Assembly: GCA_964020975.1 (NCBI GenBank)
Contig: OZ026614.1
Location: forward strand, 434,501-498,500
Source: Hermodice carunculata
Lineage: Eukaryota; Annelida; Polychaeta; Eunicida; Amphinomidae
Direction of reading: 5' to 3'
Length of the DNA: 64,000 bases
Part shown: piece by piece, positions 38,480-51,365 of the stretch
How positions within the stretch are numbered: the stretch's first letter is position 1
Layout of the letters: each line of letters begins with the position of its first letter
Notes under the pieces: model-generated
Told to the model about the DNA's origin: nothing
Seen by the model: the letters and a program-made list of their open reading frames with translations, nothing else
Database searches by the model: none
Translations under genes and position numbers: made by a program

Positions 38480-40103
38480 TCATTCCAATTGTGGATTTCC
38501 ATTCAAGTATATATAAACAATATATGGGAGTGTAAACTCGGTCGATGCTTTCTGTAGACGGAGAGAGAACTTAAATTAGACAAATTTTATTGCATTCCCA
38601 GATTGCATCATTTCAAGCTATTTGAGACCTATATAATTTTCATGTTTCTTTTGGTCAGTTTTGAAAAAAAAAATATCATATGTTTTTAAACCAAAAATAG
38701 TAAAGAAATTTCCTTTTTCTTGTTTCCGATCACCGCACTACAGTATAACACACATGATCATCTTGAAGAACGGTGGTCGAAATACCTACTTTTGAAGCAG
38801 TTTTAACCAAAGTGTATACTTTCTTTGTTAAGAATACTCTACAAACAGGGCTCACACATTGTCCTCTTGCGGTCTTGTTTACAAACAAGCAACCCAGCTA
38901 TTGTGAGGGAGGATTTTGTCACTGTATTCACAGCTCGTGCTGGGTTGCACCAAAACCCGCAAAATCTGTGAAACGAACCCCTGCAGACAACAAGCAGCGC
39001 TGTAAAATCCATCAGTGCAGTCTCTTGTTCATTGGTGATTCCTTGCTCTGATATAGCTGCTGCTTGTCTCAGCTGAGTCAACCGATATTGTAAATTCAAA
39101 GAAAAGAACATTAGAATTTGCAAATGACAATGCAGCAACTGGTAAAAATTAGTCCATGTTTCTAAATATAATACCTAAAACATAAATACAAAGCTAATAT
39201 GGTCGCATATATACATTAAAGGTATACAGGCAAAAATTATAAAGTTAAGAAAGAGCAATCCCAGCTTAAAGAATGATTAATTACTGATTACATACCCTAG
39301 TCTTCAATGCCATCACTGGGAATGTGTGCCAGGATTCCACGTGCCTGCTTGCGGCCCTGACAGCTCTTCTGTGTGCAAGGTATCACTGTAACTGCCCATG
39401 TGGCTATCAAACTATATCATCATATTGGGTTTTTGTTTTGCTTTTCTTACTTTAGATTACTTACAATATTATCAGGGCCCTGTGTCAAAGCTCGCAATGT
39501 AGAAAATGGGTGGTTGAAAGGTTTCATGATAGAAAAGCCGCTCTTATCCATAGAGAACGCTAGGCTTTATTTTGAAATAAATAAGATGGAGTCACGACTT
39601 CTTTTGTAAACATGACACGTGTTGCTTGGCAGAACACACTGACCTGACTTTAAGTTCAGCGTGCGGGGTCACAGTTCGACCATTCTGTCCCCCATTACTT
39701 GTCTCTCTTGTTAGGGAAATAGTTTTAAATGTAACCACTTGCATTCATGGCTAGTTCGTTAGTTATGCCTACTTCGTGGTGTCCGCATGGCAGCCTGGAA
39801 CTTCTTGTGTTCATGCACTTTGAAAGCATGGAATTGCTTAGAACCAATAGAAATCAAACCACACGTATCCACAAATATTTTTGCTTTCGCTTCACAATTA
39901 AAATAATAAACGCGTAAGAATGAGTTCTACGTATAGCAGAGTACCGCGAAATTACGTTGAGCCATTCTGGGTATAAAAACAGTTATCATTAGACATTCTT
40001 AATACTGATATTTGCTGGCAAACACACTTAATGCCCCGCACTGTAAATTTGAGAAAATATGTATCCACACCCATACAAACCGACAGTGACATGCCCCCAC
40101 ATA

Positions 40104-40135
<32 letters not shown>

Positions 40136-41640
40136 ACACACAAAAAAAAACAAAACAAAACAAAAAAAAACAACACACACACACACACAAAAAATATGTA
40201 TTGCATAACGGTCCGGAACTGTTTTCATTATTGAGTCACCAATAGGAAAGAAAAGACTGCATAGTTGAATAAAGGTAAGGAAAAGATCTACTAAATATTT
40301 TAAATTTGTAAAATTGTTACAAATGAAAATTAGAATGTGGTTACGGAGTATGAAACGTCATTTTGGTTTTGATCATCATTTGAACATATCTTCAAATAGT
40401 TCAAACCACCTTCACATATTGAAGACATGCTTCAATATTCAAAAATATATCTAAATTGATTCAGAGTACTTTGTGGTGTCATTTTAGTATCTATCATGTT
40501 TTTCTTGATATCAAGAATATTTTAGCATAATTCTTTGCCAGTTCCATACCAAATGCTCTTAATATTCATTAACCGTCTTGCGTTTTTATGATACGCAAAC
40601 ACCGAACATTCGTATAATTTGTGGATAATGGACAAAAAAAAAAAAAAAAGTAGATTGACTGACGGCTGTGGAACCAGCTATTCCAAAACTTTGAAAAAAA
40701 TACAGCGGATTAGTTCATATTGGAATAGTAAATTTGGAATTTTATTTGAAAAGTTTGATTTAGGGTAAAGGTACACCACAAAGATAATTTGGCACAATGA
40801 AATCATAACTGTTATGGTACAACATATTCTTTTATTATTTTTGGAAACTTTCTGCATGAAACCGACCGGTAAATGTAAAACTTTACTCCTTGATCATGGT
40901 TCCGTAAAAAGGATTAAATGAAAAAAGGGTGCGTTCTTATTCCGGGGTGCCGATGGAATGAGATATTCGCAAGACAAAATATATGTGATATATACAGTTT
41001 GAAAACATCCACCCCAATTCTTGGTATCAAGAATTCAGATTATTGATGTTAGATGACATTTACCATTGATTTAATGTATACTCTAGAGTCCATTATAGAC
41101 TTGAAGCAGGGATTTATCCCCAGCTGCAAAATTTACTTATTTATTGATAAGAATGTAGGCCACCAACGGTTAACGTTGTGCAGAAATTTGTACTGCTTTG
41201 AGTGGGTCACTAAAGTACCAGCATAATGTCGGATGTCTACTGAGGGTGTGGGATGTGGAGGCTGAGCGCAGAGTGATCCGATGAACGTTACATCGTGGGG
41301 GAATCACACATATCGGGGAGCAAGAGCTCGGGGGGAACACAGCTGGATTAGGATAGGGGTAACAATTAGGATGCACCAATGCAGCACTGCTTTCAACACA
41401 TTACAGGATTAAGAAACGGAACCCTTTAACATCTTTTGTAGGATTAAGATAAGGTATTGTATAAAAATGTCCGAGGCACACACCCACCCTGATGTTGAGT
41501 ATGTGCCCCCCCCACCCCCACCCCCAGCAAGAGTCAAGAGTTTGGACCACTTTGACTGTGCACGGTAGTTTTCGCTGATTTCTTCGCCCATCTCTACCTC
41601 ACAATAGTATAGGAAGTATATTAACAGCTGGACCATAAAG
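38480..41640. other. no gene seen
   Basis: About 3 kb of AT-rich sequence. An A-rich tract with AC repeats at 40,106-40,195 and an A-run at 40,634-40,649 are the only low-complexity features. No domain-like frames. Confidence 0.5.
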
Positions 41641-41644
41641 CCCA

Positions 41645-42616
41645 TATAGGCCTACAAAAACAGGGGTGACATTAAATCCTCTGAAAATTATAGAGGTATT
41701 ACCATTTTAAGCTGCTTTTGTATTACAATTATTTACCTCACTTTTCAGTAATTAATAAGTGGTGGTACGATGGACTTCTCGGGGAAGAGCAAGCTGGCTT
41801 TGGGCCGAACTACTCTCACTAGTCGATGATTTCGGCGGTAAATGCCTCATTTCGGCGATGAACAGCGGTAGCCGGTGGCACACAGCAGTGACCGGCAATG
41901 GTCCGCTGTCTACCGCTGGACACCACCGAACATCAAGTAGGGCTCTGGGAGCTCGGCGGTGTCCAGTGGTGGTCGGTGGTAACTAGCGGCAAACAGCGTT
42001 GGCCCAACGGTAGGACCTTACTTATTCAATATAAGTTATTGCCTCTCTAACGCCGACCACCGCCGGGCACCGCTGGCCATCGCCCAGTTCATGTACCTAC
42101 ACCCTGGCATATGTAAAGTATGGAATTATGTGGAATAGGAGGCCAGATGTGCCTGGCGGTGGTCGGCGTTAATGCCGTTAGATTGCGGTGGTCAGTGGTA
42201 GAGGGCAATTAATAGAGTCCCACTGCTGGCCAATGCTGTGTACCGCTGGCTACCGCCGAACACCGCTGCCCACCGCCGAGCTGCGAGAGCCTTCATTGAT
42301 GTTCGACGGTGTCCAGCGGCAGCCAGCGGGACCACTCCCGAACACCACTGTGTACCGCCGGCTACCGTTGTCCACCGCCAAAATGAGGCATTTACCGCTA
42401 AAATGAATTTACTGGTGCCTGGTATGGATCACATTCTGCCACTTCACACAATTTTAGATTTTTACTTATCACGCAGGAAAAAAGTTTTTTGTGCCTTCTT
42501 TGATTTCAAAAAGGCTTTCGACTCCATAGAATTACCTCCATGGAAAAAACTTCTTGCTCATGATCTTGAAAGAAGGGAAGGTGATTTATTAGGGACTTGG
42601 GTTAAATGCATTTAAT
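41645..42616 (+). mobile_element. LINE reverse-transcriptase fragment split by a CACTA-like element
   Basis: Left part (41,645-41,816) encodes SSENYRGITILSCF and, after a shift, LLGEEQAGFGPNYS. Right part (42,418-42,616) continues directly with GMDHILPLHTILDFYLSRRK and VFCAFFDFKKAFDSI, the first catalytic RT block. These are consecutive motifs of an I/Nimb- or CR1-like LINE RT. The reading frame is continuous across the insertion once the 601-bp element and one 3-bp target copy are disregarded. Coding resemblance is lost after about 42,616. Confidence 0.85.
41817..42417. mobile_element. CACTA-like non-autonomous element, 601 bp, inserted in a LINE
   Basis: Ends are CACTAGT (left) and the inverse of CACCAGT (right). 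The inverted repeats continue inward for over 150 bp (shared GCGGTAAATGCCTCATTT, GGACACC, GAACATCAA, AGCTCGGCGGTG), so the element is largely foldback. The arms are built from repeated CGGTGG/CCGCTGG modules typical of subterminal repeats. Flanking 3-bp sites are TCT and CCT. The LINE frame reads through when the element and one 3-bp site are left out. Superfamily assignment (CACTA/EnSpm) rests on the CACTA terminus, 3-bp target site and subterminal repeats. Confidence 0.75.
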
Positions 42617-43479
42617 GAGGTGCAGTTTGTTCAAATCATTCAAGGAAAAGTGTTCCTTATATATGCAGACACAGGGTGGCCTGTCCCCAAATTGGTTGAG
42701 GAAATAATTATTTGAATGATGAAAAGACCGCTTTGGTTTCTGATTGGTAACCGGTGAGTGAGGTAATATCCGGATGCTCTCAAGAAACATCTAAATTTGA
42801 AATGTATCTTTTTTCTATGTACATATAGTATATTTATATCTCTTTTAATGTGTTCCATTTGTACTTGTACGTGTGTATATTACTTATTAGACTATACTTG
42901 CAGCAAAGTTCATGTCATAAATTTCTTGATATGTGAACAATATTTTTGTCAGGAGTTGTTATCTATATCTATTAGTATTATATAATGAGTACAAGTGAAG
43001 ATAGGTTAACTTGATTGGATCTTGAATGTGCATTTTTGATTCACAGTACAAACGGCAACAATGTCCTTATCCACACTTTGTATCTGGACTCTTTGTTGGT
43101 CTTGGCAAACACAGTGTGCAGTATGGAGGATTACAATTAGTTCAGAAAAAACATTACCCACATTCACAAATTTCAACCTAACAATGACAGCGCAAAGTTA
43201 CAAATAGCAGAAAGCAGTGATTCCAGCATTACCAAAACACCAGCATCATCTCCCATTATCAAAAATAAATTTGACTCCTGACTTGAGATAGGTAGTCACT
43301 CATAAAAGGCAATTGGTGGTTTTGAACATGTTTAACCGGTCGTTTCAACTTTTGAAATATATTCCTCACTAAATACAGACTCTAGCTTTTTTCCCAAAAT
43401 GTATAGGCCTAGACTTAAAATCCCAAATTTATCACTTGCGCTACAGATAAAAAGAAACATGTAGGGGCAGCCATTTTTT

Positions 43480-43520
43480 TGGTTCTCCTGACTTTTCAGT
43501 CAGTTGAGTTGACAGCTAAA
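43480..43520 (+). repeat. isolated left-hairpin fragment of the composite repeat
   Basis: TCCTGACTTTTCAGTCAGTTGAG resembles the family's CAGCTGACTTGTCAGTCAGCTGAG end hairpin, with no module after it. Confidence 0.35.
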
Positions 43521-43739
43521 GAGGAAAGCAGGCCTTCATCGGTTTTGCGATTTAACTATGAGTTACCAAGTGTCACATGCTTGATTTCGTGGGCGAAACT
43601 ATTAAATATAATAATTTTGTGGACAAAAAATAAATTGATACACAACATTGTACGCAAATATCACATAAATCAAGTTAAAAGACGGAACAGAAACACTCTT
43701 ACAATTCTGTAGACTAACTTATAAAAAACAAAACCACAG

Positions 43740-45727
43740 AATTGAATCTATTATCAACATTGTGCACAATATTGCATAATGTTGAAAACTGCTGTGGCTT
43801 AAAAGTTAATTTAGATAAAACTGAATGTATATGGATTGGCAGCAATTATGGAAAGGAGCCAGGAGATTTATCTGCTAAATGGAACGAAGGCAACTTTTCC
43901 ACTTTAGGCATAAAATTTTCTCAGTGATGAACAAGATACATATACTCAAAATTGTGAGGACAAATTCCAACAAATGCGTGAAGTTTTAAACATCTGTAAA
44001 ATGCGTGCTTTATCCTCAATTTGGAAAATACTAGTTATCAAATCCCTAGGCATCTCTAAATTAGTTTATAGTGCCTCAACAATACCACTTACTCCAGTCA
44101 TGGTTAAAAGAGTTTAAAAGAGATTGATGCATTCATCTGGGGCAGTGACTTTCCTAAAGTTAAAGCAAAGGTTATGCACCAAAGGCCTTGTTACGGTGGT
44201 CTCAAGACACCAAATTTTGAGGTTAAGGTCAAATCATTATTAATCACATGGGTCAAAAGGCTCCTCAGTGAAGAAAATGCTAAATGGAAGCATGTTATTC
44301 AAGAATTTTTTCCTGGTGTCAATATTCATGACTTGTTTCAAAGTCGATGCTCCATTGGTTCTGTCTGGACACAAATACCATTATTTTCTATTCATATATT
44401 ACAAGCTTGGAATGAGTTCTTATTTCTATTTCAACCAAGTACACCTATTTCTGTACGTAAAGAAATGCTTTGGTTTAATGATAATATAGTAGTGCAGAAA
44501 AACCCCCCTTTTTTATAGAAGATGGTATGATAGAGAAATTAAATATATCAATGATATTGTAAATGAGAATGGTGAATTTCTTACACCAGAACAAATAAAT
44601 TAAAATTTTGGGTTTGTGCCAAACTTTCTTGAGTATCTGCAAATTCGGTCTGCTATTCCATATCAATGGAAGCAGATTGTTAAAAGTCAACAAAATATAA
44701 CTCTCCGCAATACTGCATTGAAATTTTTCATAAATGGCAAATTTCTTTCTCTTGATCAATTAAAATGCAAAGATATATACTGGGCAATGATAGAACATAA
44801 TGAAGTAAGTGAACCTTCATGCACTAGAAAGTGGCTTCATATCTTTCCAGAACTGAACTCCAACACTGCTTTGTTTTGGAAAAAAGTTTTTTCACTGTCA
44901 TTCAAAACTACAATAGAAACAAAGTTACAAACATTTCAGTTCAAGATCATACATAGGATAATTGTGAACAAGCACTGGTTATATAAAATCGGTATTACAG
45001 ACAATGAAATATGTGAAATATGTGGAGAACATAGAGAAACAATAGTTCACAAATTTTGGGACTGTCCTTCCTCAAATTCCTTTTGGAATCAGTTATCTAA
45101 TTTTTGGGAAACATATATGAATGAAAGCGTTACATTTACGCAGGAAAATATAATATTTGGTCTGTTTGACACTCCCAACAAAATCAACCTGAACTACTGT
45201 ATCTTGTATGGAAAATATTATATTTATTCACAAAGATTTGGTGCTGAAAATATCAACTTCACTTCTTTTTTATTTCTGTTAAATAGGAAAATTTCTGTAT
45301 TTGAATATATTAGTGCAGTAAAAGCTAGAACTACACAATTTAAAGCAAAATGGGAAACCTTACAAAAACCAATTTTACTTAAATTTTCACATCTACGGCA
45401 GTTATCACTGTAATGCGTGGACCATCATGGGTATCATGTACAATGGCTATGAATAACCCTTTTGAATCAATGTATTTTGTGCTTCACAATCATAACAATT
45501 GTATAATGAATAAGTCAAAAAAAATATATATACCATACATGGTATTTTTATATATTGCAACACTATACTTGCATATATGTGACAAGTTGCTGCAACATTT
45601 TACATCTTGCACATAGTGTACTCTCTTGTACTATACTGTATGGCAGATACAAGCTGCATCATGTATTGTACCATATGTATACTGTAAATAGAGGAACTCA
45701 ATAAAAATATTGAAAAAAAACAACAAA
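43740..45727 (+). mobile_element. L1-Tx1-like LINE 3' half, 5'-truncated
   Basis: Begins within the RT after the active site (NVENCCGLKVNLDKTECIWIG, about 43,770-43,850) and runs through LGIKFSQ and CYGGLKTPNFEVKVKSLLI (about 44,185). A long intact frame, 44,616-45,413 (265 codons), holds TKLQTFQFKIIHRIIVNKHW and a C-X2-C-X8-H-X4-C motif (CEICGEHRETIVHKFWDC). Two or three frame breaks precede it. The 3' UTR ends CTCAATAAAAATATTGAAAA at about 45,712. The C-terminal motif set matches the Tx1/L1 group and differs from the other LINEs here. Confidence 0.87.
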
Positions 45728-45729
45728 AC

Positions 45730-46568
45730 ATTGTGCACAAAGTTGTAAAACTTGATCACTTTTGTCCTCAAAATTTACTAAGTAGCCATGAAATTGTAAG
45801 AATCCTTACAATTTCATGGATGAAATCTTACAAATTTATCGCTTCTATCCACAGAATTGTACAAGAAAAAAATCCTACAATCCTTCTGTCTAAGAAATCC
45901 TCCATGCTTTGTTTTTTCATTTTTTTCCCCACAAAAGTTTATACTTTATCATTATGTCCAGGAAATTGTACGTGACACATGGCAAACACGTCTTACGATT
46001 TTGTGATGTCAGAGATGATCCGAGACCTTTGAATATGTGATCAATAACGAATGTGCATCCCATGCCCAGAATTCCATGCATGGTCTGTCGGTTAAATTGG
46101 CGAATATCCTTTGGAGATATTGAAGAAACCCAAATAACTTGGACAAGTGCCAAACTCCATGAAAACTGGGTCATGGTAAGCCAAAATGTAGATCTCCAAG
46201 TAGAGTAATATGACTGTATAAAATACCCAAGTGCAATATTGTTCTGAGGCTCAATTCTTTCTGCAACTGATGTCCAAGCCACACCCTGCCATTACAAAAT
46301 CACCTCTTTCACATTTACAGAACTGGGGACCTAAAAATATATGTCAAGGTCACCAATATTATATAAAATAAAAGCATTAGACATGATCAATGTATTCTAT
46401 AAGTTCGGTATGTCAATTTCATTTATTTTTGGAGATATGATATTTCATATCTTTCAACACATTTTGACTCTCAATTTTCATCAAATAATAATTGGTGTCA
46501 TTGATATATGCAACCGAGACTTTGACCTCCTCCACAATCTAACTAAATTTCATGAAGAGCATCAATAA
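45730..46568. other. no gene; palindromic sequences of uncertain origin
   Basis: Holds a perfect small hairpin GAAATTGTAAG/CTTACAATTTC near 45,791-45,816 and related words (gaaattgta, acaatttc, ttgtaaaac) scattered to 45,970, suggesting a decayed foldback element. No coding frames. Confidence 0.4.
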
Positions 46569-46570
46569 GA

Positions 46571-48490
46571 GGGCTGTGTGAACAGCCCAAGCCTCAGCTG
46601 ATCTTGACATTCATCACACTTGCAGCTCTATGAACTTGGGAAAGGATCAAGGACACCATGTTCTGAGTAAGTCTGACCTTTATAGAAGAACACTTACATG
46701 TGCAACATCAAAGTTCAAGTTATAATGAAGAGTAAAATTCATGTATGTTGCACTGTGACCCCACAAACGAGGTCAAGGTCATTCATGTACTGTCGCAGCA
46801 TGACCTTCATACAGAATAATTAACATGTGCAGCTAACTCAAAACAGATCTCAAGTTATCAAGTAAACAATAAATTTTGTGTCAGTTGTCCTGTGAATTAG
46901 TATTAGAATGCCCATTGACTTACATAGTAATCAATAGGAAAGCTGCATTGATCAATAAGTACCCGAATTGAAAATCCTTAAAAATCAGGAATCTAAAGCA
47001 GTGCCACCTAGTAAACAACTGTTTGACCCTTCCACAACAACATATCCATCACATTTCAGCTTAATCTGAGAGACAATTCTGAGAACAAGTGAAAAATAGC
47101 AAAACCATACAAAAAAATTCATTTTAAAAATGCAGCGCCACCTGGTGAACAAATTGGGAACTAGGTGTCCCCGGGTGTGTCTATGTACGATATCAAAGCA
47201 ATTGGGTGAGAGGTTTCAGAGGAGAATGATTTAAGGTTTGCCCCCCAAAAAACAAAAAAATTCATAAAAAATCCACAAATCAACAGAGCGTGACCATTTG
47301 AACAAAATTGGTACAGATCCACCCAAGACACATCCCCACCAAGTTTGAAGTCTGACCAATATTATTTAAGTTATGACCATTACAAGAAATTCCCATGTTA
47401 AACTTTCCTATTAGAACTTTTGTAGAGATTTAAAAAAAAAATCATAAAAAAATCCAAAATTCAATAGAAATCATTAAAAATCAGGAATCCGCAGCATTCC
47501 CACATAGTGAACAACTTTGTTTGGCCCTTCCATAAGGAACATATCCACCACCTGTAAGCTTAATCTGAGTGACGGTTCTGGAGAAGAAGTCGAAAATAGC
47601 TATAACACACAAAAATTCATAAAAAAAAAAAAAAAAAAAAAATAGAAAAAACTGCAGCACCACCTGGTGAACAAATTAAGAACAAGGAGTCCCTAGGTGT
47701 CTTCCTGTGTGATATCAAAGCAATTGGGTAAGCGGTTTCGGAGAAGAAAATTTTTTAAGATTTGTCCAAAAAAAAAAAAAATTCATTAAAGATCCAAAAG
47801 TTACTGGAGCATGAACATTTGAACAAACTGGTAGAAACCCACCCAAGGTACATTGCCACCAAGTTTGAAGTTAATCTGGATGCCGGTTTTGGAGAAGTCG
47901 AAAATGTGAATTAGCATTAGAATGCCCATTGACTTCCATAGTAATCAACAGGAAAGCTGCATTGACCAATAAGTACCCGAATTGAAAAAAATCGTTAAAA
48001 ATCAGAAATCTGCAGCATTCCCACATAGTGAACAACTTTGTTTGACCCTTCTACAAGGAACATTTCCACCACGTTTCAGCTTAATATGAGTGACGGTTCT
48101 GGAGAAGAAGTCAAAAATAGCTATAACACACAAAAATTCATAAAAAAATAGAAAAAAAATTGCAGCACCACCTGGTGAACAAATTAAGAACTAGGAGTCC
48201 CAGGGAGTGTTCCTCTGTGATATCAAAGAAATTGGGTGAGCGGTTTTGGAGAAGAAGATTTTTTAAGATTTGCCCCAAAAAAGAACAAAAAAATTCATTA
48301 AAAATCCAAAAATCACTGAACAGTGACCATTTGAACAAACTTGGTAGAGAACTACCCAAGGCACATCTCCACCAAGTTTGAAGTGGATCTGGTTGATGGC
48401 TTTTAAGAAGAAGTAGAAAATGTGAATTGTGGACAGACGGATGGACGACGGACCCTCACAAAACCTCAGCTGACTGACAAGTCAGCTGAG
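46571..48490 (-). repeat. composite hairpin-ended repeat, longest and best-preserved copy
   Basis: Right-end hairpin GGGCTGTGTGAACAGCCC at 46,571-46,588. The unique arm (AAGGTCAAGG-type to 'tcaagttatcaagtaaac') is shared with 6,060-6,380. Then come at least three alternations of the two modules (GCGCCACCTGGTGAAC boxes near 47,133, CACCACCTGGTGAAC near 47,658 and 48,167; CAGCATTCCCACATAGTGAA near 47,492 and 48,012), the GGACGACGGAC segment, and a perfect left-end hairpin with 11-bp arms at 48,465-48,490. No transposase. Confidence 0.85.
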
Positions 48491-48499
48491 GTAAAAATT

Positions 48500-49700
48500 A
48501 AGGATTCTAGATTGATTGCAAAATTTTCACAATTTGACCCATATTTTACATAATGCTGTAGGTAACGCATCAAAATATTAACTTGACCTAGATTTTCATA
48601 CACTGTATAATTCTTAAAAGTGGAGCTAACAAAAAAACTGTGGACTGTAATACATTGACAAGCAAATGTTTATGGAAGGATAGATGGACAGACAGATGAC
48701 AGACTGACAGACACGAGTGATAGCATGAGCTGTGCGACCTTAGGGCAGCAGAGCTAGAACAATTCCTAGAGTTGTGGGTTTCAAATGTTCAGTACGGAGA
48801 ATGGGAAATTAGTTCCATATTGTGAAAGTGAAGTGACAAGTGTCCAGAGTAATCATATGAGAGTAACATGAGTTTATTTCTCACAAAAAACATACACATT
48901 GCTTACATAATAACACAGTCCAACAAATCATTAAGTTGGGCACGAACACATGACATATTGGTGTAAATTCTGCATGTACTATAAATAATTTAAAACTATA
49001 GAAGGGTTTCTATTATGCAACCCTCACAAGTCCAATTATTTCACAAAAAAGTCTCCATCCAGTGGTAAATAAAGTGTGGTGCAGACCAACTGCATTTTGT
49101 ACAAACTCAAAACATCATAATAAGGATTAACAAGTCCCATCAGATTATTGGCACACATAGTTCTCTCATATAGCACTTATTTTACTTGTTAATTAATCAC
49201 ATCATGTTTTTCAGCCTTTCAGGTTTGGAGGAACATTATTTACTGAAGTCTGGTCACATTCAGTGATGCATGTTGTCTGTCAATTAAGTATTTGGACATA
49301 CATATGTGAGATTTTGTGCAATAAGGATACTTTGTATTGCCTGATACATGTCAACACTTTGATCAACTCCACCTACAGTGCTGTATCTTGAACAAACATA
49401 TCACCAGCTCTCAACTTTACAAAAATAATGCAGTAACTTCATCTTCTTCTCACCAGGTTAAGTTACCCTGTTTTCTTCATTGACTGCTCAAGTATATTTG
49501 GTCACGAAAAATAACAATATATGACTGTGATATTAAAATATATTTAGTCTCTCAAGAATATATTTTCAGTTTCAATAATATATTCCTATATGACACTAAC
49601 CTTTTATGCACAGAGCACCTTATTGTACCCATTTTGTTTAAAAACGGCCATAACTAAGTAACAAAGAAAGCGGTAATACTGAGACCGCTCTATTTATACA
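48500..49700. other. no gene seen
   Basis: AT-rich sequence downstream of the multi-exon minus-strand gene. Only short closed frames. Confidence 0.5.
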
Positions 49701-49705
49701 ACATG

Positions 49706-49960
49706 TGCAACAAAACACTGACTGGTTAATACTTGCCCATGCTTTCTCAGCATAACAACAAAACACTGACTGGTTAATACTTGCCCATGCTTTCTCAGCA
49801 TGACAACAAAACACTGACTGGTTGATACTTGCCCATGCTTTCTCAGCATGACAACAAAACACTGACTGGTTAATACTTGCCCATGCTTTCTCAAGAAAGC
49901 ATGACAACAAAACACTGACTGGTAAATACTTGCCCATGCTTTCTCAGCATGACAACTACC
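49706..49960. repeat. 48-bp minisatellite, about 5 copies
   Basis: AAACACTGACTGG recurs at 49,713, 49,761, 49,809, 49,857 and 49,910; the last step has a 5-bp insertion. Copies nearly identical. Confidence 0.95.
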
Positions 49961-50042
49961 ATTTTATACTAAGCCACTTCATGTTTGTGAGTCTGCATGT
50001 TTGCAAATTTTGCCATTGCTCAGAAGTACAAAATTGAAGAAC

Positions 50043-50140
50043 AAATAAACCAGTATCATCCGAACAAAATAATCCAGTATCATCAAAACAAAATAAACCA
50101 GTATCCTCTAAACAAAATAAACAAGTATCCTCTAAACAAA
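50043..50140. repeat. 24-bp minisatellite, about 4 copies
   Basis: Unit of the form AACAAAATAAACCAGTATCC with small differences. Confidence 0.9.
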
Positions 50141-50635
50141 ATTACTTGTCTGCACAATACTTGCCAGCTTTAACATTTGGTCATTTAGAACCTAGCATTT
50201 TTGCCAAAAGAATAGCTACATGTGCCACAACACTTTGGTGTCTTCTGTTGAGTTATGGCAAGCCAATACTGTCCATCATGCTGGCATATGGGGGCCTGAT
50301 TCCACCTCAGACGGCCATTTGCTTGCTTCATGGTACCCATGTTATGAAAGCTACACATTTTTTCTTGCTGGTTAAAATGGCAACCCATTCTGCAAACATG
50401 TGGCGAAAACTTTTCTTATGGAATTCTCTGCATGAAATTGTCTGTCTGTGACATTCTACACTCGACCATAAATCGTTCAGTGCCAAGGTTTGACTTAGTC
50501 CACTGCTTTCCATGGTGTGCTTTAGGTACAATGTGCCAAAACATGCTGAGGAAAGCTGTTGACTTGGACAATAGGATGTGAGTTACTGGGAGATGCTCAC
50601 ACACATACTTCAGTAAAAAGTCTGCATGCATGCTG

Positions 50636-51365
50636 GTACTTGAGTAAAAGGACTGTAGGCATGCTGGTATGTTAGTGAAAGGACTGTAGGCATGCTGGTA
50701 TGATTTGATTTGATTTGATTTTATTTTATTCAGGCAATCATCATAAAATATCTTATAAAAGGAACTTCGAGTAAAACAAAAATCAGGTGAATCATCCAAG
50801 CTTTCATGAAATGATGACTACCTGGGATATATACACAATAAAGTCGTTAAGACTTATTTCCATTGTGGTCCCTGGCAGTCCCAAGACTGGGTGGCTCGGA
50901 ACAGCGAGTATGAGAGTGAAAGGACTGTAGGCATGCTGGTATGAGAGTAAAAGGACTGTAGGCATGCTGGTATGTGAGTAAAAGGACTGTAGGCATGCTG
51001 GTATGTGAGTAAAAGGACTGTAGGCATGCTGGTATGAGAGTAAAAGGACTGTAGGAATGCTGGTATGTGAGTAAAAGGACTGTAGGCATGCTGGTATGAG
51101 AGTAAAAGGACTGTAGGCATGCTGGTATGAGAGTAAAAGGACTGTAGGCATGCTGGTATGTGAGTAAAAGGACTGTATGCATGCTGGTATGTTAGTGAAA
51201 GGAATGTGGACATGCTGGTACTTGAGTGAAAGGGCTGCAAACATACTGGTACTTAGGTGAAAGGACTGTAGGAATGCTGCTACTTGAGTGAGAGGACTGT
51301 AGACATGTTGGTACTTCAGTCAAAGGACTGCAGATATACTGATACTTAAGTAAAAGGTCAGTTTA
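50636..51365. repeat. 30-bp minisatellite, about 17 copies, interrupted by a retroposon
   Basis: Unit contains GGACTGTAGGCATGCTGGTA. The central part (50,920-51,180) is almost uniform with GAGAG/GTGAG variants, while both edges degrade. A 204-bp retroposon end splits it at 50,704-50,907. Direct repeats without spacers, so not a CRISPR. Confidence 0.95.
50704..50907 (-). mobile_element. CR1/L2-like retroposon 3' end (LINE end or SINE) with target-site duplication
   Basis: Minus-strand element of 204 bp flanked by GTATGA at 50,698-50,703 and 50,908-50,913; the host array resumes in register. It contains GACTTTATTGTGTATATATC and finishes AATAAAATAAAATCAAATC, an AATAAA-containing end with an AAATC-type repeat tail. 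Such ends occur in CR1/L2 LINEs and the SINEs that use them; clade assignment is inference. Confidence 0.65.

Noticed and set aside
50636-51365. Regular 30-bp direct repeats resembling a CRISPR array
   Set aside because: Repeats are contiguous with no unique spacers, in a eukaryotic intergenic setting; it is a minisatellite.
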